64,000 bases of DNA from Bordetella parapertussis. GTDB lineage: Bacteria; Pseudomonadota; Gammaproteobacteria; Burkholderiales; Burkholderiaceae_B. The notes beneath the pieces were generated by a model, which was not told the DNA's origin, did no database searches, and saw only the letters and a list, made by a program, of their open reading frames with translations. Location of the stretch: contig CAMDNZ010000003.1 in NCBI GenBank assembly GCA_945903445.1, positions 45,098-109,097 on the forward strand, in the 5' to 3' direction. This document shows, in pieces, positions 33,546 to 42,505 of the stretch. Both the position numbers and the translations under genes were made by a program. Position 1 is the stretch's first letter; each line of letters opens with the position of its first letter.

Positions 33546-34874
33546 ATGATCTGGCTGCGCACCCTGTTTCTGATTGGTTTGTGGTCCGTGATCGCCCTGC
33601 TGGTCGGACTGACGGCGGGCGCTGCTGCGGCTTGGGCCTTGTTGAGCGTCGCGCTCGCCGGCCATTTATTGTGGCGCAGCCATCGTTTGCAAAGGGTAGC
33701 CACCTGGGCCGCCGATCCCACCCAACCGCCGCCCGCAGCGGTCGGCCAATGGGACGACGTGCTCGCACCGCTCTACCGTTACACCCGCGCGCAAACGCGT
33801 GACCTGAACAGCGCGCGCGAGGCGATGCAAAGCATGTTGGCTGCGGCTCAGGCCTTGCCCGACGGCGCAGTGACGCTCAATAGCGAGTTGCAAATCGACT
33901 GGTGCAACCGCATGGCGCGCGAGCATCTGGGTTTGAAATTGCCTGCCGATCGCGGTCATAACTTGCTTAATTTGGTGCGTTCGCCTGAATTTTCGGCCTA
34001 TGCCCGCCAGGACGATTGGCCCGAACCTACATTGGTTCGCATGCCGCACGGACAAGACGAGCGGCTGTTGATGGTGCAACTGACGGCTTATGCCCGCGAC
34101 CAGCGTCTGCTGATCTCGCGCGACGTGACCCAGATCGAAAAGCTGGAAACCACCCGGCGCGACTTCGTCGCCAACGTGTCGCACGAACTGCGCACGCCGC
34201 TGACCGTTTTGAGCGGTTTTCTGGAAACCATAGCCAGCATGCCGACCGAAGCCTTGCCCGAGGCGCAGCGCCAGCATTATATGGATCTGATGCTGGAGCA
34301 AGCCGCTCGCATGCAGGCCATCGTCGCCGACTTGCTGACGCTGTCCACCTTGGAATCGTCGCCCAGTGCCGATCCGCAGCCCGTCGCGATGGAAGCGATG
34401 TTGGACGGTGTGCGCCTGCAAATCGAAGCGCTGTCCAACGGCCGCCACACCTTCGACTGGCATGTCGAGCCGGAGCTGGATCTGTTGGGTGCAGAAACTG
34501 AATTGTCGTCCGCGTTCAGCAACCTGCTGACTAACGCCGTGCGTTATACCCCCGAGGGCGGCACCATTACCGTCAGTTGGACGCGCGAAGACGATGGCGG
34601 CGCCCGCTATACGGTTCAGGACACGGGTATCGGCATCGCCAAGCGCCATTTGCCGCGCCTGACCGAGCGCTTTTATCGAGTGGATCGGGGTCGTTCACGG
34701 GCCGTGGGCGGCACCGGACTCGGGCTGGCCATTACCCGCCACATCGCGCTGCGTCACGGCGCCGACATCCATGTCGAGAGCGAACCCGGCCGTGGCAGCG
34801 TTTTCACGCTTACATTTCCGGCCGAACGTGTCGCCGAACAGGAAGACAGCGTCAGTCAACCGACGCGTCAATGA
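33546..34874 (+). CDS. phoR: Phosphate regulon sensor histidine kinase PhoR
   Basis: A 442-residue membrane sensor kinase for PhoB. Two N-terminal transmembrane helices (residues about 5-45) are followed by a PAS-like domain (LPDGAVTLNSELQIDWCNRMAREHLGL), then the HisKA H-box NVSHELRTPL with His213, then the ATPase domain with NLLTNAVRYTP, VQDTGIGIAKRHLPRLTERFYRVD and GGTGLGLAI. It lacks a large periplasmic domain, as PhoR does, since signalling runs through PstSCAB-PhoU (not in this window). Confidence 0.95.
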   Translation: MIWLRTLFLIGLWSVIALLVGLTAGAAAAWALLSVALAGHLLWRSHRLQRVATWAADPTQPPPAAVGQWDDVLAPLYRYTRAQTRDLNSAREAMQSMLAAAQALPDGAVTLNSELQIDWCNRMAREHLGLKLPADRGHNLLNLVRSPEFSAYARQDDWPEPTLVRMPHGQDERLLMVQLTAYARDQRLLISRDVTQIEKLETTRRDFVANVSHELRTPLTVLSGFLETIASMPTEALPEAQRQHYMDLMLEQAARMQAIVADLLTLSTLESSPSADPQPVAMEAMLDGVRLQIEALSNGRHTFDWHVEPELDLLGAETELSSAFSNLLTNAVRYTPEGGTITVSWTREDDGGARYTVQDTGIGIAKRHLPRLTERFYRVDRGRSRAVGGTGLGLAITRHIALRHGADIHVESEPGRGSVFTLTFPAERVAEQEDSVSQPTRQ

Positions 34875-34937
34875 ACAGAACGAGCAATGCATCATCCGGG
34901 GTAGAGCCGAACCGGCGCTTCCCATCGAATTGCACCG

Positions 34938-35816
34938 TCAGCGTTCGCCCCGACCGGACGCCTGCTCCAGACACTGCGCCAGCACACCGGCCCAGGAATC
35001 GGCCACCATCGGCATGCGGCCGACGATGCCGATTTCACGCGTGAAATTTTCTGCACCCAGCGACACTAGCCGCAACCCTCGGGTATCGAGCCGAGCGGTA
35101 TGAGGCAACAATGCCACGCCCAGCCCCGCCCGAACCATGGCAGCCATCGCATCGATTTCGTCCAATTCGACGCATTCCTTCACGGCGATACGGTGCTTGC
35201 GCAGAAACACATCGACCGAACGCCCACCGAACGACGCGCGTTCGTAGCGAATGAAAGGGTAAGCGCCCAACAATACGCGCCAGTCGTCGCCCATCACATC
35301 CTCTGGCACCGCCAACACCATCGGCTCGGCCACCAGCCGACGCCAACCCAGCTCGGGTGGCATGACAAAGGGCGGCCGAATCATCACACTAAAATCCACC
35401 TCGCCCGCATCGATCTGACCCAGCAAAGCCAGCGATACCCCCGGCACCACACGCACCCGCACTTCGGGGTACAGCGCCCGAAACTGCAACAGCGCCTGCG
35501 CCAGCAAATGCTGCTGCACCGACGCAATCGCACCGATACGCACGGTGCCCCCCACGCCCCCGGGCAAGTGCGGTGCGCGCATGCGATCAACCAGCGCGAC
35601 GGCCTCCTTGGCCTGCGCCAGCACCTCCTGCCCTTGCGCGTTCAACTGGGCCGACTTGGCGCTGCGCTCGAACAAGGGCATTCCGATGAAAGCTTCCAGC
35701 CGCTTGATCTGCGCGCTCACGGCCGATTGCGTCAAACCCAGCGACCGCCCCGCTGCGGTGAACGTACCCGCCTGAGCCACCGCAATGAGAGTTTTGAACT
35801 CGGTCAACATGAGCAT
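34938..35816 (-). CDS. LysR-family transcriptional regulator
   Basis: A 292-residue LysR regulator. The N-terminal helix-turn-helix is LTEFKTLIAVAQAGTFTAAGRSLGLTQSAVSAQIKRLE in the family pattern. The effector domain follows with PEVRVRVVPG, GEVDFSVMIRPP and a GLGVALLPHTA stretch. ATG 35816 is taken as the start; ATG 35810 is equally possible. It is divergent from the VOC-family gene at 35942 and probably controls it, as is common for LysR genes. Confidence 0.9.
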   Translation of the reverse strand: MLMLTEFKTLIAVAQAGTFTAAGRSLGLTQSAVSAQIKRLEAFIGMPLFERSAKSAQLNAQGQEVLAQAKEAVALVDRMRAPHLPGGVGGTVRIGAIASVQQHLLAQALLQFRALYPEVRVRVVPGVSLALLGQIDAGEVDFSVMIRPPFVMPPELGWRRLVAEPMVLAVPEDVMGDDWRVLLGAYPFIRYERASFGGRSVDVFLRKHRIAVKECVELDEIDAMAAMVRAGLGVALLPHTARLDTRGLRLVSLGAENFTREIGIVGRMPMVADSWAGVLAQCLEQASGRGER

Positions 35817-35941
35817 CACGAAAATTGATTGTAGACATAAAAATTTATCGTTTTTCAATCACTAAAACAAGGTCTAGAATTTTTCATATCGGTAGAACAT
35901 TCCTGCCGCGCCGATTCGATTCGCCTTTTAAAGAGACGCTC

Positions 35942-36373
35942 ATGACCACGCAATCCCTGCCCCCGTTTCACCTTGCCTTCCCCGTGCGCGACCTGGCCGA
36001 AGCTCGCGCGTTTTATGGCGAACTGTTGGGCTGCCCCGAAGGCCGTAGCTCGACCGAATGGATCGATTTCGACTTCTACGGTCACCAGATCGTCGCTCAC
36101 CTGTCGCCCGAGTCCTGTGACCCCGAAGGCAAGACCAGCGCCGTCGACGGCCACGGCGTGCCGGTGCGTCACTTCGGCGCCGTGTTGCCGATGGACGTCT
36201 GGGAACGTCTGGCCGACACGCTCAAGCAAGCCGACGTGAAGTTCGTGATCGAACCCTACGTCCGTTTCAAAGGCCAGGCAGGCGAACAAGCCACGATGTT
36301 CTTCAAGGATCAATCGGGCAACGCACTGGAATTCAAGGCGTTCAAGGATCTGTCCTCGCTGTTCGCCAAGTAA
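35942..36373 (+). CDS. VOC (glyoxalase/bleomycin resistance) family protein
   Basis: A 143-residue protein with two beta-alpha-beta-beta-beta modules: FHLAFPVRDLAEARAFYGELLGC, then DFYGHQIVAHLSP, HFGAVLPMDVWERLADTLK and ATMFFKDQSGNALEFKAF. Metal residues would be His in FHLAF, His in HFGAV and Glu in LEFK. The VRDLxxARxFYxxLLG and PxGNxLEFK signatures match dioxygenase-like VOC proteins. The exact reaction is unknown. GAGAC before ATG 35942 is a weak ribosome-binding site. Confidence 0.88.
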   Translation: MTTQSLPPFHLAFPVRDLAEARAFYGELLGCPEGRSSTEWIDFDFYGHQIVAHLSPESCDPEGKTSAVDGHGVPVRHFGAVLPMDVWERLADTLKQADVKFVIEPYVRFKGQAGEQATMFFKDQSGNALEFKAFKDLSSLFAK

Positions 36374-36523
36374 GGCTTGCACTCGGGCCCGAGCGTCCAG
36401 GTTGTTTCGGCGATGCGCCGCTGTGAAAAACCAGCGGCGCGATGCCATCAGGCGTCACGTCACTGCGGTATGCTGAATCGAGGGAGTCGTTCCCTCGTCT
36501 TACCGCCGTGACGGAGTCTGCTC

Positions 36524-37375
36524 ATGCCTCTCGATTTACGTTTGTTGATCGTCGACCCGCAAAACGACTTTTGCGCGACAGACCCGGCCACGCGCCACGC
36601 CGATCATCGTCCGGCCCTACCCGTTAACGGCGCCGACGCCGACATGCGCCGTTTAGCGCGTGCCATCGATGCACTAGGCCCCCGGCTCAATCACATCGCC
36701 ATCACGCTCGATAGTCACGCCGAGCGCGACATCGCGCATCCGACTTTTTGGCAAACCGCCAGCGGCGGCGAGGTCGCCCCGTTCACTCCGATTTCGGTCG
36801 ACGATTTGGCTGCCGGTCATTTCCTGCCGCGCGATCCGGCCGATTTGTCGCGCGCCAGACAGTATATCGCCGCACTCGAAGCATCCGGGCGCTACGGCCT
36901 GATGGTGTGGCCGGTACATTGCGTGGTCGATACGTGGGGACACGCCATTCATACGGCGATGGACGCCGCAAGCCAACGCTGGTTCGAACAAACGGGTCAG
37001 CAGGTATACGTCGTACGTAAAGGGCTGAACCCCTACACCGAGCACTACAGCGCCTTGCAGGCCGAGGTGCCGGATCCTGGCGATCCCGATACCCAATGCA
37101 ATATCGATCTGCTGCGCTGGGCCACCGATGCCGGACAACTACTGATCGCTGGTGAAGCCAGCAGTCATTGCGTGCGGGCCACAGTGGACGATCTGCTGGC
37201 TCAGGGCGGGCCCGATTTCGCGCAGCGGATCACGCTGCTGATCGATTGCACCAGCCCGGTCGCCGGGTTCGAGCGCGCACATAACGAATTCCTGGAGCGC
37301 ATGCGCATGGCAGGGGTTCATCTTCAACGCAGTCAGGATGTCATCGAGCATGTCAGCGCCACCCTGGATGCCTGA
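36524..37375 (+). CDS. Cysteine hydrolase (nicotinamidase/isochorismatase superfamily)
   Basis: A 283-residue cysteine hydrolase. The catalytic triad is visible as Asp in LIVDPQNDF, Lys in VVRKGLNP and Cys in EASSHCVRATVDDL. VWPVHCVVDTWGHAI matches the cis-peptide/metal region, and a LDSH motif fits nicotinamidase-type metal binding. It is longer than the usual 200-220 residues because of insertions near residues 85-115 and 195-205. GGAG precedes the ATG. The substrate is unknown; an amide such as nicotinamide is possible. Confidence 0.85.
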   Translation: MPLDLRLLIVDPQNDFCATDPATRHADHRPALPVNGADADMRRLARAIDALGPRLNHIAITLDSHAERDIAHPTFWQTASGGEVAPFTPISVDDLAAGHFLPRDPADLSRARQYIAALEASGRYGLMVWPVHCVVDTWGHAIHTAMDAASQRWFEQTGQQVYVVRKGLNPYTEHYSALQAEVPDPGDPDTQCNIDLLRWATDAGQLLIAGEASSHCVRATVDDLLAQGGPDFAQRITLLIDCTSPVAGFERAHNEFLERMRMAGVHLQRSQDVIEHVSATLDA

Positions 37376-37399
37376 TACTAGGCGAAAACCGCCCGCTCA

Positions 37400-38017
37400 T
37401 CACATAAAGAACTTCACGCCCCATAACAGCACGGCGGTCATCACGGTATAGCGCAGGAACTTGCCAATCGCCATGTAGACCATGCACGGCCAGAACGACA
37501 TTCGCAGATAACCCGCAACCGCGCACAGTGGATCGCCCACGACAGGCAACCACGACAGCAATAACGCTGGCGGACCGACGCGCAGCAGCCAGCGCTTGCC
37601 CAGTGCGTGCCATTTTCCTCCGGGCTCTCGCCCAGGCGCAGGCAACTGGCTATTCGACGAGACGCCAGACTGCGCAACTGTCGAGCGATTCGAAGGGGGC
37701 ATCGGTCCAGCAGCGGCATCGGCCGTAGAATCGATGCCGTCCTGCCGGGCGCGCCAGGTATCAACGGCGCGCGCGGCGCCCAATCCCAGCCAGTAACTGG
37801 TCGCGCCCCCAATCGTGTTGCCTGCCGTGGCAACGACCATCGCTGCCCAGAACATATGCGGCGCGACCGACACGTAGGCAAAAACCACCGGCTCCGAGCC
37901 CATGGGCAGCAAGGTGGCCGATACCAAAGCGATAACGAAAATCGCCGACAAACCCACTTCCGGCAATGCCAGGGCATCGAGCAGGCTCGTGATGGTGTGA
38001 AGTAAAAACTGTTCCAT
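37400..38017 (-). CDS. YqaA-family inner-membrane protein (DedA/SNARE-associated)
   Basis: A 205-residue membrane protein of the YqaA branch of the DedA superfamily. Membrane segments include IFVIALVSATLLPMGSEPVVFAYV and FWAAMVVATAGNTIGGATSYWLG, with the conserved GNTIGGATSYWLG motif, and a C-terminal half with RVGPPALLLSWLPVVGDPLCAVAGYLRM. Unusually, about 45 polar residues rich in Ser, Pro and Ala interrupt the middle (near residues 90-135) where homologues usually have a short loop. ATG 38017 is chosen because homology starts there. Confidence 0.86.
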   Translation of the reverse strand: MEQFLLHTITSLLDALALPEVGLSAIFVIALVSATLLPMGSEPVVFAYVSVAPHMFWAAMVVATAGNTIGGATSYWLGLGAARAVDTWRARQDGIDSTADAAAGPMPPSNRSTVAQSGVSSNSQLPAPGREPGGKWHALGKRWLLRVGPPALLLSWLPVVGDPLCAVAGYLRMSFWPCMVYMAIGKFLRYTVMTAVLLWGVKFFM

Positions 38018-38118
38018 AATCCGCGCAGTGTAGCGGCACTGGTCCAAGTAGGGCACCGTGTTAATCTGCCTCGCACCCTTCTACGCATTTACGCCCGATC
38101 AATACCCGCAAACACGCC

Positions 38119-39627
38119 ATGTCCGCCGACTATCTCAAACGTATCCTGACGTCCAAGGTTTATGACGTCGCCGTCGAATCGCCATTGGATGCCGCGCCGC
38201 TGTTGTCGGCACGCATGGGCAATTCGATTTGGATAAAACGAGAAGACACTCAGCCGGTATTCAGTTTCAAGCTGCGCGGCGCCTACAACAAGATGGCTCA
38301 TCTGAGTCCGGCCGCACTCAAGCGGGGCGTGATCGCCGCGTCCGCCGGTAATCACGCACAAGGCGTTGCCTTGTCGGCGGGGCGTCTGGGTTGCCTTGCG
38401 GTGATCGTCATGCCCACCACCACCCCGCAGGTGAAAATCGCTGCGGTACGCCGCATGGGCGGCGAGGTGGTGCTGCACGGCGAAAGCTTTACCGATGCCT
38501 ACGCCCATGCGCTGGAACTCGAAAAATCCCAGAAGCTGACCTTCGTGCATCCCTTCGACGACCCCGATGTCATCGCCGGGCAAGGCACGGTAGGCATGGA
38601 AATCCTGCGTCAGCACCCCGGGCCGCTAGACGCCATTTTCGTGGCCATCGGCGGTGGTGGTCTGATTTCGGGCGTTGCGGCCTACATCAAACAGCTGCGA
38701 CCCGAGATCAAAATCATCGGCGTACAAACCGAAGACTCCGACGCCATGGTGCGCAGCGTGAAAGCCGGCAGGCGCATCACGCTCACCGATGTCGGACTGT
38801 TTTCGGACGGCACCGCGGTCAAGCTGGTCGGAACCGAAACCTTCAAACTCACCCGTCAATACGTGGACGACTTCGTGGTGGTCAACACCGACGCGATCTG
38901 CGCGGCCATCAAGGACGTGTTCGAAGAAACCCGCAGCGTGCTGGAACCCGCCGGTGCATTGGCGACCGCAGGTGCCAAGCAATACATTCAGCAGCACAGG
39001 TGGAAAAACAAGAACATCGTCACCATCGCCTGCGGGGCGAACATGAACTTCGATCGCCTGCGCTTCGTCTCGGATCGAGCCGAAGTAGGCGAGATGCGCG
39101 AAGCCGTGTTCGGCGTGAGCATGCCCGAGAAATGCGGCAGCTTCCGACAGTTGTGTGCCTTGCTGGGCGAGCGCTCGGTGACCGAATTCAATTACCGCAT
39201 CTCCGATGCCGAACGTGCTCATGTGTTCGTCGGCATTCAAGTCAGCTCGCCCGCCGAACCCGTGAAAATCGCTCAAACTCTGCGTAAACACGGTTTCGAT
39301 ACGCTGGACTTGACCCACGACGAAATGGCCAAGACGCACTTGCGTCACATGGTGGGGGGGCGCTCGACGCTGTCGCAACACGAACTGCTGTATCGGTTCG
39401 AGTTTCCGGAGCGTCCCGGTGCGCTGATGCGCTTCTTGCAGGCCATGAACCCCGACTGGAACATCAGCCTGTTCCATTACCGCAATCAGGGCGCCGACTA
39501 CGGCCGCATTCTGATCGGCATACAGGTACCGCCCAGCGACAAAAAGCAATTTCGCGAGTTTGTCGCCGCGCTCGGTTATCCCAACTGGAACGAAACCGAA
39601 AACCCGGCGTACAAACTGTTTCTCTAA
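38119..39627 (+). CDS. ilvA: Biosynthetic threonine ammonia-lyase
   Basis: Deaminates threonine to 2-oxobutanoate, the first step to isoleucine. The 502-residue protein has the PLP lysine in SFKLRGA (Lys51), SAGNHAQGVA, the phosphate-binding AIGGGGLISGVA, and CGANMNFDRLR at the domain junction. Two C-terminal ACT-like domains (about residues 330-500) contain the regulatory sites for isoleucine and valine. Length matches the family. It stands alone between a YqaA gene and a porin gene. Confidence 0.96.
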   Translation: MSADYLKRILTSKVYDVAVESPLDAAPLLSARMGNSIWIKREDTQPVFSFKLRGAYNKMAHLSPAALKRGVIAASAGNHAQGVALSAGRLGCLAVIVMPTTTPQVKIAAVRRMGGEVVLHGESFTDAYAHALELEKSQKLTFVHPFDDPDVIAGQGTVGMEILRQHPGPLDAIFVAIGGGGLISGVAAYIKQLRPEIKIIGVQTEDSDAMVRSVKAGRRITLTDVGLFSDGTAVKLVGTETFKLTRQYVDDFVVVNTDAICAAIKDVFEETRSVLEPAGALATAGAKQYIQQHRWKNKNIVTIACGANMNFDRLRFVSDRAEVGEMREAVFGVSMPEKCGSFRQLCALLGERSVTEFNYRISDAERAHVFVGIQVSSPAEPVKIAQTLRKHGFDTLDLTHDEMAKTHLRHMVGGRSTLSQHELLYRFEFPERPGALMRFLQAMNPDWNISLFHYRNQGADYGRILIGIQVPPSDKKQFREFVAALGYPNWNETENPAYKLFL

Positions 39628-39638
39628 GAATGATGAGC

Positions 39639-40796
39639 TTAGAAGCGATGCCGAATGCCCACGCTGGCCGTACGCGCGTTTAACGCACGTATGAAAGCGT
39701 AGTTCTTTGCCACGTAAGCATAGGCACGAAGCTCGGTACGCTTGGAGATGGTGTATCGGTAGGCCACCGAAAATACGTGCATTTGCGCAGTCTCGCCGGT
39801 GATGGCGTGGCCAATCGTATTCATGTTTTGCCACGATGCCATGTAGCGGTGCGGCCCTGCCTCGTGCGAGGCACCCAGCACGATGGAGTCGAAGCGGGCA
39901 CCTCGCGCATAACTGAAGTCTTTCATCTGTTTTTCGCGCACGACAGGCGGCGTGAACCGCAAACCCTTGGTGCTCATCATGCCGCCAAACTGTTGACCGA
40001 ACTGTCCGTAAATCGCAATCGGGTCGAATTTGTAGGACGCTCCCAAAAAATACCCATGTATCGTTTTATGCCGTCGAGATTCCGGACCGGTGTCGGGTCG
40101 CATCGCCCGATCGTAGGTGGCCACCAAATTTAAGGGTCCCTTCGAATAACGCACGCCCACGTCGAAATGACGCTGACCGTTGCGACTGCTGAAGGTTCGC
40201 GGTGCTTCACCCGGCGGTAGTTTTTTGGCGAGTTCTTCATTGCGCTTATCGGTCGCGAGCCCATTGACGTCCGGCGACCAGCCGATGCCCGCTTGCCAGC
40301 CGTCCATCATCGGCGTTCGATAAAGAATCATGTTATCGCGTCGGGTGCCGGTCATCATTACCGTGTCGAAGCCACCCAAGTCGAAGCTGCCGCCCAAGGC
40401 GTCGGTCGCACCCGCCCAGTAGGCGGTCGTGTTGTAGTGCCGCCCCACATCGATGCGCCCCAGCGTGGGATGAGACAATCCAAGGCGCGATTCGCGCGAC
40501 CACGTACGTTGTGATCCATTGCCCGTCAAAAACGTGAACCCATTGACCAGATCGAAATCGACGACAAACCCGTTGGCCAGCGAGTGCCGGCCGCGCAATC
40601 CATACAGCGATAACTCGCTGCGCGGGGCGACCCGGCTCCAGCGATTACCCTGATAGGTGACGGTATCGTGTGCAATGCCCGTACCGACCATGCCGTGCAA
40701 TTGCACACTGTCCGGCTTACTGGCCTGTGATTGTGTGTGCATGCATAGCGGCACCACCGCCAATGCCCCAAGCGTTGCGCATTTTCCCAATTTCAT
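39639..40796 (-). CDS. Gram-negative porin (betaproteobacterial trimeric type)
   Basis: A 385-residue outer-membrane protein. A signal peptide (ATLGALAVVPLCMHTQSQA) is followed by SVQLHGMVGTGIAH, SELSLYGLRGRHSL, and many alternating strands, including RLGLSHPTLGRIDVGRHYN, and a final strand SVGIRHRF ending in Phe. These are typical of porin_4 proteins of Burkholderiales. GGGAGA precedes ATG 40796; the frame is open 93 codons further upstream without homology. Divergent from a LysR gene. Confidence 0.88.
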   Translation of the reverse strand: MKLGKCATLGALAVVPLCMHTQSQASKPDSVQLHGMVGTGIAHDTVTYQGNRWSRVAPRSELSLYGLRGRHSLANGFVVDFDLVNGFTFLTGNGSQRTWSRESRLGLSHPTLGRIDVGRHYNTTAYWAGATDALGGSFDLGGFDTVMMTGTRRDNMILYRTPMMDGWQAGIGWSPDVNGLATDKRNEELAKKLPPGEAPRTFSSRNGQRHFDVGVRYSKGPLNLVATYDRAMRPDTGPESRRHKTIHGYFLGASYKFDPIAIYGQFGQQFGGMMSTKGLRFTPPVVREKQMKDFSYARGARFDSIVLGASHEAGPHRYMASWQNMNTIGHAITGETAQMHVFSVAYRYTISKRTELRAYAYVAKNYAFIRALNARTASVGIRHRF

Positions 40797-41019
40797 TTCG
40801 CTTCTCCCTGAGATGTCGATGCAGCTGCGGCGAACGGTCTTAAGGTGTTCTGCACGCATGACGAAATATGCACGGGGAGGAAAAGCCACGAAAGTGCTCG
40901 GACACACGGTCATAAATGGCTTTGCAACAATAATAAATGAATCGCGCGAATATCCTGTAAATAGAAGGACTTCCCTGCGAACATGGGACAAACCCGAGAC
41001 GACCGATCTAACTGAAACT

Positions 41020-41904
41020 ATGACCCTTAATGACATGCAGGTTTTTGTGAGCGTCGCCGAACATGGCAGCTTCACCGCAGCGGCCGATGCCTTGAATCAG
41101 CCCGCAGCGACGCTGTCGCGCAGTCTGACTCGACTGGAAAAAAAGCGGGGCATGTCGCTATTCGTACGCAGCACGCGGCACCTGACGCTGACGGAATTGG
41201 GTGCTGCGTATCTGGCACGATGCAAACCACTGATTGCGGCGATGCGTGAAGCCCATGACAGCCTGCACGACCTGAATGCGTACCCGGCGGGACCACTGCG
41301 GCTGTCCATGCCGGTCAGCTTGGCAATGTTACTGCCGGACGCGATAGAAGAATTCCTGGCGGCACATCCGAAAGTGACCTGCGATCTCGATCTGAGCATG
41401 GACGATATCGACCCCATAGAGAACCCGTACGACATCGTGTTGCGCTTCGGACAGCAGCCCAACAGCACGCTGGTTTCACGCAAGTTAGCCAGTGTGCCGC
41501 ATCAACTCTATGCTTCGCACGACTATCTAGCACGCCGCGGCACACCAGAGCGGCCTGCCGACTTAGCCGGACACGATTGCTTGAGGCCGGTGATCGATAG
41601 AAGCGCTGCGCGATGGACATTGCAGCGCGGAGAACAAGTGCAAACGGTGTCGATTCACGGTCGGATCGGCGCGAACAGCATAGGCCTGTGCAGCCGATTG
41701 GCCGCGCAAGGTTTGGGCATCACACCTTTGCCGGTCGTGCCGGCCATGGGCGATGCCATACGGCAATGGGGTTTGATCAGGGTACTGCCAGGATGGTCGC
41801 TGGCACCCATTCCCCTTTTTGCACTGCTGCCTTCTCGGACGCCATCGGCCCGGGCCGAAGCATTCATGGCGTTTCTGCAACCCCGCTTCGGGGGCGCAGA
41901 CTGA
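41020..41904 (+). CDS. LysR-family transcriptional regulator
   Basis: A 294-residue LysR regulator of the CrgA/DsdC-like group. The helix-turn-helix is LNDMQVFVSVAEHGSFTAAADALNQPAATLSRSLTRLE in the family pattern, and the effector domain has RLSMPVSLAMLLPDAIEEFLAAHP, NPYDIVLRFGQQPNSTLVSRKLA and LAAQGLGITPLPV. ATG 41020 is chosen. The 223 bases to the divergent porin start hold several AT-rich patches, but I could not single out an operator. It may control the porin. Confidence 0.9.
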   Translation: MTLNDMQVFVSVAEHGSFTAAADALNQPAATLSRSLTRLEKKRGMSLFVRSTRHLTLTELGAAYLARCKPLIAAMREAHDSLHDLNAYPAGPLRLSMPVSLAMLLPDAIEEFLAAHPKVTCDLDLSMDDIDPIENPYDIVLRFGQQPNSTLVSRKLASVPHQLYASHDYLARRGTPERPADLAGHDCLRPVIDRSAARWTLQRGEQVQTVSIHGRIGANSIGLCSRLAAQGLGITPLPVVPAMGDAIRQWGLIRVLPGWSLAPIPLFALLPSRTPSARAEAFMAFLQPRFGGAD

Positions 41905-41919
41905 CCGCCTGTCAGGCGG
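41905..41919. terminator. GC inverted repeat between convergent LysR and apt genes
   Basis: CCGCCTG-T-CAGGCGG is a perfect inverted repeat that also covers the apt stop codon. It lies at the junction of two convergent genes. No T-run is seen, so the terminator call is tentative. Confidence 0.4.
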
Positions 41920-42460
41920 CGTTATCGAAACTGCACACCGAGTAGCGCGGCGTGCCTGTCGCGGCCACCGCTTCAGAGCCGCCTAATTCCGGCAGATCGA
42001 TGATGCTGGCCGCTTCCACGACGTTTGCGCCAAGCCGCTGCAACAACTTGATGGCCGCGATCATGGTGCCACCGGTCGCGATCAGATCGTCGACCAGCAA
42101 TACACGCTGCCCAGGACGAACAGCATCCTGATGCATTTCGACGGTCGCGTTACCGTATTCCAACGCGTAATCTTCCGCGACGGTACGCCAGGGCAATTTG
42201 CCTTTTTTGCGCACCGGCACAAAACCCAGGTTCAACTCGTAGGCCAGCACGCTGCCGACGATAAAACCGCGCGCGTCAATACCAGCAACGAGATCGAGGC
42301 GTTGGCGCATGTAGCGGTAGACGAACAGATCGATCAGCACGCGAAACGTGCGTGGATCTTGCAGGACGGGCGAAATATCGCGAAAAGTCACGCCCGGCTG
42401 GGGCCAGTCGGGCACGCTACGTATCGTGCGGCGGACCAGTTCGACATAATCGGTTTGCAT
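41912..42460 (-). CDS. apt: Adenine phosphoribosyltransferase
   Basis: Salvages adenine to AMP using PRPP. The 182-residue protein has RRTIRSVPDWPQPGVTFRDISPVL, AGIDARGFIVGS, FVPVRKKGKLPW, and the PRPP motif VLLVDDLIATGGT. Homology starts at MQTDYVELV (ATG 42460); an in-frame start 12 codons upstream is less likely. It begins 45 bases after cydC on the same strand and may be the last gene of the cyd transcript. Confidence 0.96.
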   Translation of the reverse strand: MQTDYVELVRRTIRSVPDWPQPGVTFRDISPVLQDPRTFRVLIDLFVYRYMRQRLDLVAGIDARGFIVGSVLAYELNLGFVPVRKKGKLPWRTVAEDYALEYGNATVEMHQDAVRPGQRVLLVDDLIATGGTMIAAIKLLQRLGANVVEAASIIDLPELGGSEAVAATGTPRYSVCSFDNAA

Positions 42461-42505
42461 TGGGGAGACCTTGCGGCAGTACTGAGCAAGGCGCACTATA
42501 ACGCT

